Source of the DNA: Amborella trichopoda
Taxonomy: Eukaryota; Streptophyta; Magnoliopsida; Amborellales; Amborellaceae
Length of the DNA stretch: 64,000 nucleotides
Assembly: GCF_000471905.2 (NCBI RefSeq)
Contig: NW_006495273.1
Span: forward strand, 5,301,354-5,365,353
Direction: 5' to 3'
Positions 24,162-35,800 of the stretch are shown here, piece by piece. Each line of letters opens with the position of its first letter. The stretch's first letter is position 1. Below the pieces are notes generated by a model. The model did not search any database. It was not told the DNA's origin and worked only from the letters and a program-made list of their open reading frames with translations. The translations under genes were made by a program, and so were the position numbers.

Positions 24162-24620
24162 GCTCTGATACCACTGTTAATTTTTTTTTTTTTTTAAAAA
24201 TACAAACTAAAGAATTCGAGGAGAGATAGACACACAACTAAACTTTACTCAAATATTCTTTTTCACACAGTACATTTTTCCACACACAACCACACACACA
24301 TTTCAATTCAAGGAGCACAAATATATAGCTTTTTCACACAATACATTTTTCCACACACAACCACACACACATTTCAATTCAAGGAGCACAAATATATAGG
24401 CGAGTACAACACAACTGCCCACTACCTAGATAACTACCAATTGCCTAGATAACTACCCATTACCTCCACTTTTTCCATCAACTTTAACAAACTGCCTATA
24501 CACCACTATCTATGTATTTATCTACATTTAGGGAGAGAGATATAACTACCCATACACATAGAGATAACTACCCATATATTCCTAATAATTTCCATCATCA
24601 TCTTCAACATATCTATTACA
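24162..24620 (-). mobile_element. LTR retrotransposon remnant (LTR + PBS), copy L
   Basis: On the minus strand a region starting TGTAATAGATATG (24620) and ending near AATTAACA (24174) is followed directly by TGGTATCAGAGC (24162-24173), the initiator-Met tRNA primer site. That is the structure of a 5' LTR plus PBS. No coding region or second LTR is seen, so it is a fragment. It holds a private ~64-bp tandem duplication near 24260-24400. Copy R of the duplication has the same remnant at 41960-42369. A fossil. Confidence 0.55.
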
Positions 24621-24840
24621 AGATCACCACAAATCAGTAATAGAAATATTCCCTAAGCAATTTGTGCAGACGTATTAACAAAGCTTTGGTGTCTTAAACA
24701 TGAATAAGTACAGTATCTCTTGCAAAGAACAACCCTAGATTTGGAAGGTTTTGCCCTTAACCCTCTATAATATGCCGTTCAAAACTTGACAACCCACAAA
24801 GTGATCACTAGTCAAGTAATCCATACCTCTAAGTCCTTCC

Positions 24841-26024
24841 ATGATGAAGCTCTTCACGCTTTTTGCCCTAGTTTTCTTGTCATTCTCTTGTCTCCCGGTA
24901 AGTTTGTGTTCATCTATTTAATACTTGGTCATAACCTGTGCACGTGTGTGAATGTCAGTCAATATGAACTTTGTTTACATAAACCAGAAAAGGTGTGCCA
25001 ACAGTGACACCAAAATTAATTTTGGGCTTTTAACTGGGACACATCTTTCGGGAAAAGTACATATAGATTCGAGGCTCTAAACAATCAAATTTAAGCTTAC
25101 CTCAAAACATTCATTAGAAGATGCTGTTTTCATGCTCAAATATCCTCAAATTGATCATCTCGACATCAAAATGTATGGATATGAGAAAAAAATGGATTTC
25201 AAGTTTTGAAAATGGTGTATTTTATTATGCGTTTTTGGACTGTCAATTTTCAAGATTTTCAACTTTTCATAAATATGCCGATTTACATTATTTTTGAAGA
25301 TTTAAACTTTATAAATAAAGATGAAAATATATTTGAAGGTTATCACAAAGATTTTCAGTATTGAAACCGCATTTCTCGACACTATTTGAAGGTAAGCTCT
25401 AATTTGATTGTTTAGAGCGTAGGCTCTATACAAACCACATCCTAAAAGAAAGGGAGATGTTGATTTTTAAGCAAAATCAAATATTTTTACAGTGAAGTTT
25501 CAATTAGTAATATCAATAAATTTTTTTATGTTTTGAAATAAATGTCGTGTTATTAATACACATGAATGTGAATGTTATGCAGATCTTGCAAGTAGTGAAG
25601 CAAAAAAAATGTTAAGATGAATGTGCATGTATACGACTGAAAAGTTTTAAATTCTCTCTCTTGTTTTTTTTTTTTTGGTCTATATTTCTCTGTTCTTTTT
25701 TTTTGGCTATATCTAATGGCTAATCTTCTCCTCTTCTTTTTCTTTTTTTTCATTTTTTTCCATTTTTTTTATGACTCTCGTTTTCTTTGCTATTTTTTAT
25801 AACTAAAATTCTCGCTCTCTTGTTTTCATTGCTATTTTTCTAGACTAAAAATTTATGGGGAATGTGGTGGGTGCCAGCTTTACCTACCTCGTTTTCCTGG
25901 TTCTCCCAGCAACTACGACTTGAATGATTTCGACATAAGATGCATCTAGACTCTTGGTAGAAATGCAAAAGGAGAATGCCCCAAACCTGACCAATGCCTA
26001 TCTAAAATGCTCTCTCTCTCTTAA
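24841..26024 (+). CDS. Candidate small secreted peptide, signal-peptide exon (L)
   Basis: At 24841-24897 MMKLFTLFALVFLSFSCLP is a textbook signal peptide followed by a consensus donor GTAAGT, with a TATA-like CTATAATATG about 75 bp upstream. It resembles DEFL exon 1 in size and composition but is in phase 0 and on the opposite strand. No DEFL mature exon follows. A possible second exon is 25950-26024 (after ATCTAG), reading TLGRNAKGECPKPDQC plus eight residues and a stop. That would give a 43-residue peptide across a 1.05-kb intron holding a Mutator-like MITE. Only exon 1 is convincing; exon 2 is a guess, and the whole may be a relic of a DEFL gene. Confidence 0.35.
25050..25442. mobile_element. 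Mutator-like MITE, copy 3
   Basis: Same family as 3440-3833, opposite orientation in the interior. Starts GGGAAAAGTACATATAGATTCGAGG and ends near GGCTCTATACAAACCACATCC. No clear target duplication remains. Lies in the intron or 3' side of the signal-peptide exon. Confidence 0.65.
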
Positions 26025-26125
26025 TGTTGTATTGCTGCTGCTTTTTTTGGCATTTTATGGTTTTGCTAATGAGGGGTGACAACCCTATAAATAAATGTGC
26101 ATTGTGATGTGCTTCTCTTTCTCTA

Positions 26126-26722
26126 TAGGGTTCTCATGAACTCCTAGCTTACGGAATTGGGAATCCCAAATATGGGGATCCCACCCAAGATCGTGTACAT
26201 GATTAACTAAATGCGAAGCAGATGAATACAACTATAATCGAATGCAAGAAATACAGCAAACATCAAAAACACACCACAACAACACACGATTTACGTGCTT
26301 CACCCCGTAAGGCTACATCTAGGACCTCGGCAACTAGAAAACCACTATCACAATGAAGATTACAGTAACACACGATTTACGTGGTTCACCCCATAGGGCT
26401 ACATCCCCAGCCTCGGTAACAAGAAATCCACTATCACAATGAAGATGATAGTTATGGGTTACAAGAGATAATACCTAACTCTAAACATCGGTAAAAGACC
26501 ATCACTAATCTTTTCTTCTAAACCTGCTCTCCCAACCGAGCAACACTGTCGATCAACATTATCTTTCCCACTGCAATACCGCTACTGGAAAGTTAACCTT
26601 GAGAGTAACCGAGAAACTTTCTCTCCCTAGAAGTGAAAGTTAACCAATCCAAAATTCATGGAAGTACCGCCTCTCTCTCAGAGGCTATGTCTCTCTCTCT
26701 TGGATCCCCATCTCCATATTGG
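26126..26722 (-). mobile_element. Truncated LTR of TRIM element, copy L
   Basis: Begins TAGGGTTCTCATGAAC and aligns with the left LTR of the small element at 43881-45625, then ends abruptly at about 26722 where GDSL flank begins. The rest of the element is missing because of the deletion that distinguishes copy L. A fossil. Confidence 0.7.
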
Positions 26723-26761
26723 ATACATAGACTTCTAATTCGGATTACTCCACTAAGAAAA

Positions 26762-26944
26762 TTAAGAAAATATTTATGGAGGAGCTGAGATGCAAGAATG
26801 CTGCTCACCCTCTCTGTGAGGTGAAAGGAGTCCCAAAACACGTACTTGGATGCATCTCTACACGTGCTGCTCGTTACGTTGTTGCATAACACCACTGTCT
26901 CTAGCTCTCCAGTGCCGCAACAACCATACCTAGATTCCTCAAAA
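26762..26944 (-). pseudogene. GDSL esterase/lipase last-exon copy (L)
   Basis: Duplicate of GDSL exon 5. The minus strand reads [35 protein letters not shown], then SFHLTE in place of SFHPTE. The splice acceptor junction is one G shorter than in copy R. The stop codon is displaced, so the frame runs into flanking repeat. No exons 1-4 lie upstream in copy L; the duplication ends in the LINE before reaching them. It is a non-functional exon copy. Confidence 0.8.
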
Positions 26945-28872
26945 CTAGAAAGCCCATAAAACACGTGTCAATGACATCAATACATGAAACCTGTGACTTG
27001 TCATTGCTATGATCCAATGACTTGGATCATAACAATAGCTTATGCCCAGTGGCCCATACTATATCTCCGTTGATCTCGCGATTTTATTTTATACTTGGCT
27101 TTTAATAATATTTATATAAATCTAAATAAGTTGAAATTTGGAGTCGTCAACTACTCTCTTTGGGACACACCTAATAAAAATATTTAAAAATTTGTAAAAA
27201 ATAAATTGATTAAAATACCTTTCAAAATTTTAAGCTATTTTGGTCAATATAATTTTTTGAATTATTTTTTAAAATTTTTCTTAAGTGCATATATTTTTCA
27301 AGTGTTGACGTATGCAAGAACTAAAATTTAAATACATAATGCAGCTGTAGTCATCCAATCAGTTTGATTCATATTATTGCATCAACACTCAGGCTGACAA
27401 AATATATTTCCATATATTCATATCTATCTATCTATATTAGCACAAGCAGATGCTACGCCAAACCCATTTGACATCCTTAATTTTCTAATTTTCCATTATT
27501 ATAAAGGAACATGAAACAACATATTTTTATTTTTCAAGTTTAGCACATATTATTCTATAAGTGACCCATAGCAAATCCAAATTATAGTTTTGAAAATTTA
27601 TTTATAGTTTGATAATCCCATCACGCCTATCAAGGCATACGCTAAAAGCCTGGACTAGTGTTGTAGATGTATGAACCATGCACCATTGTTTGAACCAGTG
27701 GTTTAAAAAACGGATCGGTGCATCGGATCGGGTACCCCAAAAATCCATCCAAATCGGTGAATCGGCGATCTTGATCGGGAATCGGCCGAATCCGTCAGAT
27801 TAAGTCTTAAAAGTTTAGTATTAAAATTCATTATAAGTGTTGTTTTTTATTAATCCAATAAGAAATGGGGGTACTCTATTAATAACTTTCATTTTTTCGC
27901 ATCAACATGCGAATATTAAGATGTTCTTTTCCCTCATCATATATTTATTCAAACGTAACTAAACACAATGTTATACATTGAAATTAGAATTATTGATTTG
28001 TATTTTATTATTTTATCATCATTTTACTTTACAAATAAGAATAAATTTGAAATTTATCTCATAATATCATCTAATTTAAAAATCTAATTTATAACTACAA
28101 CAAAAATTAATACATTGCATAATTTATAATGTAAAGAAATTAATATATAAGATTTGATTATCATTGTAATTAGTATAATTGTTAATTCTAATAAACATGA
28201 TTAAAAACAAGGGTATGACCCTCACAAATAAGTAAATGTAATGTATAATAATTAGTGTTGATAGAAATACAGAATTTAAAAACATAAATTTGCAACAATA
28301 TTTTAACAGAAATTGGGAAAATAAATAAAAATTTTCATATTTGCAATGTGAGATAATTGATAAAGCAACTTGAAATAAATTCTAAAGTGGTATGAACTAG
28401 TGTTATTTTTCTCTCTTAAAATAACTCGCGAACTAATTTTTTTATAATGTTCAGAAAACCAGTATTAGCATTATTTTTTAGTTTTTTTAATATCTTATGA
28501 CCTAGTGCAATAATTTCATATAATTATCTTAATTTTTTGCACATTTTATATGGAATTTTATTTTTGTAATTTTATGTAATTAAAAACTATTTATATGTAC
28601 TTTATGCTTGTATATTATAAAAATAAGTACATCTAATTAATCATAATAAGGATTAAATATTAAAAATAAATAAATATAATTAATCTTTAAAAGAATTATA
28701 GACCATTTTATTTTATAGATGTCCTTTTATATGAGAGAAAAATATATTTATAGTACCTACCGATCCCTATCTAATACAAACACAATAAATAATTTGGAGC
28801 AATTTATCGCCATCATTTAAAATAAAGGGCGCTTTTATTTGGAAAAATTTATCGCCACCATAAATAATTTGG

Positions 28873-29066
28873 CTGCATGGTTGATCTTTTGAGGAGGGCT
28901 GGTTTAGTGAGAGAAGCCCATGAATTCCTGAGAGAGATGCCTATTGAGCCTAATGCAGTTATTTGAAGCACATGCCATTAATGGACATGTAGAGCTTGGT
29001 GAATTTGCTCGATCCCAATTGGGTCGGCTCGAACCAAGACATAGTGGTGAATATGTTCCTCTATCT
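28873..29066 (+). pseudogene. PPR protein fragment, copy L
   Basis: Reads [20 protein letters not shown] and MPIEPNAVI, then breaks, then continues in another frame with GHVELGEFARSQLGRLEP: the end of the repeat array and E motif of a PLS-class PPR protein. Shortened relative to copy R by a small deletion in the middle. The LINE follows immediately, at the same target site as in copy R. Confidence 0.75.
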
Positions 29067-29487
29067 GGATTACAATGACCAAAATACAATCACAGGTCTA
29101 GGGCAAGATTAGGGTATCCAAGTGCTAAAAGGTTTTGGAGATTTTGGAAGCTGGAAAATGGTTTTCCGATTGTGATGAGGTCAAACTCTAGGTCGGAATA
29201 CTTGAAGAACACTGCAAGAGATGCCCAAAATGAGCCATTGAATTTTCCCCAGCACACTCGGTATTCATGACCATCTCTCTCAAATTGTTGCTGCAAAAGT
29301 AGCCCAAATAAGTTTGCCGGCAAAAGTAGCCCTAATACTCGATTGGAGAGAGACCGAGTGCGTGATAAGGCAGGAAATAGCGTTTGTGAATGGGGAGAAA
29401 GAGCTCAGGAGAACAGGGCAAGGCTTCAATGGTTAACAAGATGGATGCCGGTAATGGAATTTTTTAATTGATTTGAAGTGAAAAAAG

Positions 29488-31393
29488 ATGGAGAGAAGGG
29501 CTTCGGAGGGGAAGAAGGTAGGTGCTGCAATAGGTATTTGTGATGGCCCTCCTGGCAATCGCAAATTCATTGCCGTTGATCGGAGGGCTTGGGAACATTT
29601 GGAGATTAAAACTGCGCTCTTTGTCACTGGTTCTTTCTCTCCTCCGATTGCGGATTTCTTTGGGCTTTCTGATTGGGCCAGACGTGGATGGAATTTTTCC
29701 TATAGGCCGAATGTGAAGATCATTGGTCCTAATAAAGTGGTGTTTAAGCTTCGATCTGAAAAGGAGATTGCTTGAGCTCTTTCCCATAGGTTTTGCAGAA
29801 TCCGAGGTAGTCTTCTTTCTTTCGACCATTGAAGGCTTCTGACCATGTTTCTTTTCGACATAAGGTTCCTAAGTGGGTCTATCTATGGGGCTTACCCCTG
29901 TCTGCTTGGAATCTCGCTATTATAAAAAAAGTGACTGAACATATTGGGGTTTTCTTTGATTTGGATTGGGATTTCCTTCTGAATCCTTTTTATCGGTTTG
30001 TTCGAGTTAAGATTGACCTTTGTGTTGGGGTGTTTCTTCCAGAGATCATTTTGAGGAGTTCTTCGAGATTCAATTATTTGAAGATAGAGAGGCTCATTCA
30101 CCGAAGTCTGTTGGGTATCCCATCATGGATGTGAACGACAGAGTTAATCTGACAGGAAATTTCTTTTCGGCTAGGAACAAGTCGGGATGGTATTAGTGCC
30201 AGAGTAGGAATTTGAAATTTAAAAAAGGTGTAAGGCCCATAGGTAGGAAACGACGGATACCGGTTGGCAGGATTCCATATTCGTCGGAAGGTTATTCGAA
30301 ACATCTGTTGTTGCGAACGCATGCATTATTCCCGACAAAGTTATTCCCAATAGCCTTAAAGATTACCGTGGGGTTGATGCCGTGTTTTATGGTTCGGAGG
30401 TTGCACCATTGACATTTCCCATCAATGATGTTGTTTCAAAAGGCTTGGCGGAGGGCGACTGTTTCAAAGGGGAAAGTTTCCATGTAGGATTTTCTGATAG
30501 GGATGGCTGGGCGACTCATTATGAGGTTTTGCCCAAACTCTTCCCATAGAAAGTGGACGACCCTAAAAGGAAATTGCTGGCAGTGTCTACTATAGCTTCT
30601 TTTCTCTATTTTCTTGCACAGAAGAAGTTCTCGGCGTGGATCCTGCAACAGCGTTTGGTGGTGGTGATCTTGGCTCTTATGTCAAAAATTAATATGCACT
30701 TCCTTTATTTCGCCATGGTACAATCCGTGAGTTAAGGTAGAGATCTAGATCTCGATTTGATCCTCTCTGGATCAAACCTCTAGTTTTGGTGGTGATAAAT
30801 GATGATGGTGTACTAGTGGTCCGTGTTCCTCAGGCGGAGAAGAATGTTGTTGTGAATGGGGAGTTTGCCTCAAATGAGGAGATTGCTGTTGTGAATGGAG
30901 AGTTTGCTGCAAATGAGGAGATTGCAGTTGTGAATGAGGAGATTGCAGTGATTGAGGAGCTTGTTGTTGTGGATAATTCGGGTGGGGGTGAACTGGTCCT
31001 CTCTGAGTCTTTGGAGGTTGTCCCTTTAGTCGCATTCCCTCAAGAGGTACAGTTGCACTGTTACTCACTACACCTACTTCTGTGATGCTTCCTCAGCCAA
31101 CTATGGTGCTTGATGATACGGTCTTGGTAGGGATGATGATTGAGGACATGGGTATAGATGGTGTGCGCCAAAGTGTGCTGAAGATGGAAATTCAGGCTAG
31201 GCGTAAGGAGAGAGCTGCGGAGGCAAACGATAAGACCCAGAGTATTGAGGCTGCTTTTGACCCTCTGTCCCCAGCAAAGTCCCAAACGTGTGTAAAGAAA
31301 AGTAAGAAGATAGAATTGGGCACTCGCTCTAGTGAGAAAAACAAGAAGAAGGGGGAGTTGGGCACTCGCTCTTCTGCTCGACTTCAAGCATGA
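29488..31393 (+). pseudogene. LINE ORF1 (nucleic-acid-binding protein), copy L
   Basis: Starts [20 protein letters not shown]. The N-terminal part ([27 protein letters not shown]) resembles the DUF4283-like domain typical of plant L1 ORF1. A C-terminal acidic valine-rich part repeats [14 protein letters not shown] with small variations, followed by a basic tail. Several stops and frameshifts interrupt it. ORF1 proteins coat LINE RNA; this one cannot be made intact. Confidence 0.75.
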
Positions 31394-31578
31394 GGTATCA
31401 GCAAAGGAGCTCCTGCGATTGCTGCAATAAGGTTTCGTCACCCTGCTCTGGTAGAGGCAGAGTCGTCTTCCAATGATGATGGAGGTTCTACTGTGTTGCC
31501 ATTTGAAGATTGCTTTCCTGACAGTGGTCCGGAAGGACCAGGTTCTTCTTAAAACCCTCCTCCTCCATTTCCCTTTTA

Positions 31579-34500
31579 ATGAATGTGATTTCATGGAATG
31601 TTAGGTGTTTGGGTAACCCCAACAGAAGATGGGATGTGTTATTTTTGGTTTTGAAATTTAGACATGTGCTCCTAGTTTTGCAAGAAACAAAACACCCTAG
31701 CCACCTATTGTTTCAGAGGTCCGGGAGGTTTGGGGTAATAGGTCTGTTGATTTTATTGATGTGGATGCGTGTGGGGTGCCTGGTGGGCTGTGGGTCCTCT
31801 AGGATCCTAAGGTATTCCGGACTTTTGACTGTGTTAGAAGGGATAACTTTTTGCTGGTTGGTTTTTCTGGGCCTAATTCAAGCTTTAAGTGGGGTTATTG
31901 TCAACGTTTATGGGCCTTATGTTCTTTCTTTAAAATAAGCTTTTAATTTGGATTTGAATGTTGTCGTCAATTCTATTCCTTTTCATGTAGTGGTTGAGGG
32001 TGACTTTAGTCTTATTCGGTGGCCTGACGAGTGTTTTGATGGTTCTCTTATTACTTTCTCTATAAGATTGTTCAATGATTTTATTGAATGTAATTCGTTT
32101 TTGGACCCCCTATTATTGGCACTAAGTCTACTTAGTCCAATAATTGTGTTTCTTTTCTGGCTATGTCCAAATTAGATAGATTTCTGCTATCGACGGAGTG
32201 GTTAGAGGTGTTTCCCTTATCTACAATTAAGGCTCTACCTAGACTATCCTCATATCACTGCCTAATCCTTTTGATTACTGGGGTGATTCGAGGAGGACTG
32301 AAACCTTTTAGGTTTGATTTAGCTTGGTTGGAAGAAAGGGAGGTGTTTGAGCTGATCAAAGGACTTGGGTCAACACGGTGGTGGTGCGCACGTAGATTTC
32401 TAGTTACAAAAATAGTTGTTGAGCATTAAGCAGAAATTAATTGATTGGAAGAAAGTGAATAAGTTTGATATCAGGGCTAAGGTTGATGGGGTGTTATTTG
32501 ATGTTGAATTCTTGGATCACAACACCCAAATGTCAGGGGTACTCTCGGAGCAACAAGATTTGGATCGAAGTGTTAAACTGAAGGAATTGGAAGATTTACG
32601 TAGGTCAGAGGAGGTTTATTGGAAGCAGCGTTCTAGAATTAAATATGTAAAAGAAGGGGATTTTAATAGAAAGTTCTTTCATGCCACTTCCAGTGCGAGA
32701 AGGCGTCAAAATGATCTCTCTGGTTTGTCTATCTCCAGGATTGATATTGACAATGAGGACAATATGGAAGCAGCAGTTATTAATCATTTTAAAAAGCTTT
32801 CTCTTCTGAGGTAAAGCTCACCCCCACTTTGTATAGACTCCCCTTTAAAGTTTTGTCAGTGGAGATGAAATCCTTGTTGGAAAGAGAGGTGTCTTGTGAG
32901 GAAGTTCATAAGGCAGTGTTTTCCATGCCAGGGGATAAAGCCCCAGGTCCGGATGGTTTCCCTTTAGCTTTCTTTCTGAAATTTTAGGATGTAGCGAAAG
33001 ATGAACTCTTGGAGTTTGAGAAGAGCTTCATGAGGAGGGTCATATCTTCAGAGAGGTAAATTCTACTTTTTTGGCCTTGATCATTAAGAAAGCGATAATT
33101 TCTGGTCTTTCTAATATTAGACCTATTAGCTTGCTGACTAGTCTTTATAAGATTATTGCTAAAATTCATGCTGATAGGCTGAAAATTGTTCTTCCATTTC
33201 TTATCTCTAGCACACAGTCAGTTTTCATCCAAGACAGTCAAATTATTGATGGTGTAATGTATTCATTCTCGAATTTTAAGTGAAAGGCCAAGTATTCTAC
33301 TTAAGTTGGATATGGAGAAGGCTTATGATCGGCTTGAACGAGGTATTCTTCTTGAAATCTTGAAAGCAATGGGTTTTAGTGAAAGATGGTGAAGATGGAT
33401 ATTTGGTTGTCCCTCTTTTGCACACTTTCATGTCCTTTTTAAAGGTAACTGTATTGGTTTTTTCAGTGCATCCAGAGGATTACGCCAGGGCGATCCCTTG
33501 TCCTCTTTCTTTTACACAATTTATGCAGAGTGCTTTATCTTGATGTTGAAAAGAGTGGAGGAATCGGGTCATTTTGCAGGTTTTAAAATCTAGAATTCTG
33601 ATCTGATTATTTAACATTTGCAATATGTTGATGACACTCTGATTTTGTGTGAAGATGAGCCATGTCAAGTCTCTAATATTGCTAGATTCTTGGAGATTTG
33701 CGAAGTTACACTTGGCCTTAAAGTGAATTTCCATAAATCTTCTGTGATTGGTATCAACTGTGATGAAAATTTGATGAAGAGTTTGGCAGAGGTCTTGGGG
33801 TGTAAGATTGGCACTTTCCCTATCTCCTATCTTGGTCTCCCTATCTCTGATACTAGACTTACTATTGAAGTTTGGGACATAGTGCTTGAAAGAATTCAAA
33901 TGAAATTAGACCTCAGGAAGCATAAGTACCTCTCTCTGTGTGGTCGCGTGACGTTATTGCAATCATGTTTATCCAATCTTCAGGTGTACCAGATGTGTTT
34001 AATCAATATGTCTACCTTTATTGCACCGAAAATTGATCGTATGATGCAGAATTTCTTGTGGGGTTCCTGTGCTGAACAAAGGAAATTCCATCTTTTAAGG
34101 TAGGATAGAGCATGTACCCGTAAACGTGAGGGGGGTTTGGGAATTAGGAACATCAAATTGATTAATCAGGCTTTACTGTGTAAGTTGTGGTGGTGCAGTT
34201 TTCATCTTAAAGATCAAATTTGGTTCAAAGTTCTCTCCGTCAAATATGGGATGGACAGATTCCATCTTTGGTGTGGGTGTGAGAGGCAATAGTATATCGT
34301 CTGTATGGAGGGATATCTTCTCTTGCAAACCGATGATTTCGGGTTATCTAAGATGGAATATTGGGGGTGGTGGGCGGGAGGCTTTTTGGCACCACAAACG
34401 GATTGAGGAATTTCCATTGAAGGCATTATTCCCTGATTTATTTGCTATTGTAATTAATCCAAATTTATGGGATTGTGAGGCAGTTGATAAGAGGGGATTT

Positions 34501-34972
34501 CAAATTTCTTGGAATATACCATGGTTGTATTCTCGTTTAAACGGTGTGGCTTTTTCCGAATAGTGTTCTTTGATGGAGTTACTTGATACTGTTTATATAT
34601 CATCAAATGCTGAGGATGAAGTAGTTTGGGAGATTGAGGGTGATGGAAGGTTCTCAGTTAAGTCTTGTTACAATCTCTTCTTCCACGATCATTGGAGATG
34701 GTCATATCCACGGGTGGCACAGGTATGGAAGTGGCCCATCCCTCTTAAGGTTTGTGTCTTTATTTGGCTGGCAGCTTTGAATAAAGTTCTCACTATTGAT
34801 AATCTTATTAAAAGAGGCAAACTTTTGCCAAATGATTGTCTTCTTTGTAAGAGCGATGGGGAATCGGGACCACACCTTTTTATTCATTGTCCTTTCACCA
34901 CTCGTATATGGGGGTGGATTTTTGGAGTTCTTAGTTACCTCAATCAGTGGGAGAGATTGTGCACCAGTTTGA
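31579..34972 (+). pseudogene. LINE ORF2 (endonuclease-reverse transcriptase), copy L
   Basis: Starts [17 protein letters not shown] (APE endonuclease). The endonuclease SDH motif is changed to SYH. RT blocks follow ([22 protein letters not shown]), with YVDD in place of the usual YADD. A zf-RVT-like segment near 34720-34920 reads [15 protein letters not shown] with CLLC and HLFIHC. Many stops and frameshifts. Inactive. Confidence 0.8.
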
Positions 34973-35024
34973 GGTAGGTTCTAATTTGATTGTTTACAGC
35001 CTCGGCTCTATATAAACTTTTCCA
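34973..35024. mobile_element. End fragment of Mutator-like MITE at duplication junction
   Basis: GGTTCTAATTTGATTGTTTACAG and GGCTCTATATAAACTTTTCC match one terminus of the MITE family at 3440-3833. It abuts the broken LINE exactly at the right edge of copy L. Confidence 0.65.
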
Positions 35025-35464
35025 TTTTTTATTTTATATTAAATTGTTTTTTTTTTTGCAATACTGTTGTTAAAATTTTTATTTTAAATATTAGAATGGA
35101 TATTTGTTTATTTATTTTGGTGCATTAATGTGCAATCCTGTACCGTTATATTCTTGCAAACATTGTAACAAAATTGTGTTGTCTGTATTGTAATTCCTAT
35201 GATCATATTGTTCTGAATCTAAATGAAGAGACTTCAATTTATTTTTCTTTATTTATTTCAGTTCTCCCAATATCATAACTTGTTGATTATTCATCTCTAA
35301 GTATCACTTGCTTAGATGAGGCTCATCATTACTATCCATAGACGTTTAGATTCTATATTGTGACATAGAGAAAGTAATGCAATTTCAATATCTTACGTTT
35401 TTTTGTTTAAGATAAATGTAGGTAATAAGAATACACTTAATCTATTTTTTCATGTTTTTTGAAT
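35025..35464. other. Junction between duplicates, no gene
   Basis: AT-rich. Partly resembles, inverted, 5510-5960. Copy R homology to 17370-17455 starts at about 35399, and the 475 bp found at 17455-17930 is missing here. No coding signal. Confidence 0.5.
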
Positions 35465-35800
35465 TTTCCGTTGACATAACTAAAAAAGTTAGCCTCTTGT
35501 AATTTTTAAAATTCCCAACCCCCTTCATTTTTGTAGGGAAGCTGTTTGCTCACCTGTAAATATTAGCCAACCAAATTAAGATAACTATGATCCTCAAGTG
35601 GGTGGAGAGAAAAACATTATTACTAAAAATCCATACATCCAAACGGGCCGATCTAGCCATTTCACCATTAAAATTTAAGTAATTTTTTCAGAATTTCTTT
35701 AGACAAAAATGAAACTTTTCCAGAAAATGAAAACTTCAAATCCATAACTTTATTACGAAATGGTGCAGTGAGTCCTCCGAGTACAAATAAAATGAAGTAC

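Larger units (their letters stand above)
17370..34972 (+). repeat. Segmental duplication, copy L
   Basis: Aligns in the same orientation and order with 35399-57044: DEFL2/DEFL4, DEFL3/DEFL5, LTR remnant, signal-peptide exon, Mutator-like MITE, TRIM LTR, GDSL exon 5, hAT-like element with PPR fragment, LINE. Copy L lacks the equivalent of 44478-48730, joined at about 26722, and stops inside the LINE at 34972. In 26770-27060 I count about 14 differences over about 290 bases against copy R. Confidence 0.88.
27696..34972. mobile_element. hAT-like element with PPR fragment and LINE, copy L (right end missing)
   Basis: Starts CAGTGGTTTAAAA directly after GTTTGAAC (27688-27695), as in copy R. The AT-rich body 27800-28870 has no transposase. 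It contains the PPR fragment at 28873-29066 and then the LINE. The right terminus and second target copy are missing because the duplicated block ends at 34972. Confidence 0.65.
29067..34972 (+). mobile_element. L1-type LINE, copy L, 3'-truncated
   Basis: 5.9 kb, colinear with the complete copy at 51107-57670. The last ~0.63 kb (RNase H domain and poly-A tail) is missing because the segmental duplicate ends here at CAGTTTGA and is joined to the end of a Mutator-like MITE. Confidence 0.88.

Noticed and set aside
24162-24173. TGGTATCAGAGC on the minus strand as a possible tRNA gene end
   Set aside because: No tRNA cloverleaf around it; it is a primer-binding site of an LTR element, as at 41960 and 44950.
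24786-25007. 73-codon plus-strand frame overlapping the signal-peptide exon
   Set aside because: Different frame from the MMKLF leader and it reads through the GTAAGT donor.
30772-31068. Minus-strand frame rich in Gln, Pro, His and Ser
   Set aside because: It is the antisense of the repetitive LINE ORF1 tail; the same shadow appears at 52817-53104.
31061-31594. 177-codon minus-strand frame
   Set aside because: Antisense of LINE ORF1/ORF2 boundary; no domain, not conserved in length in the second LINE copy.
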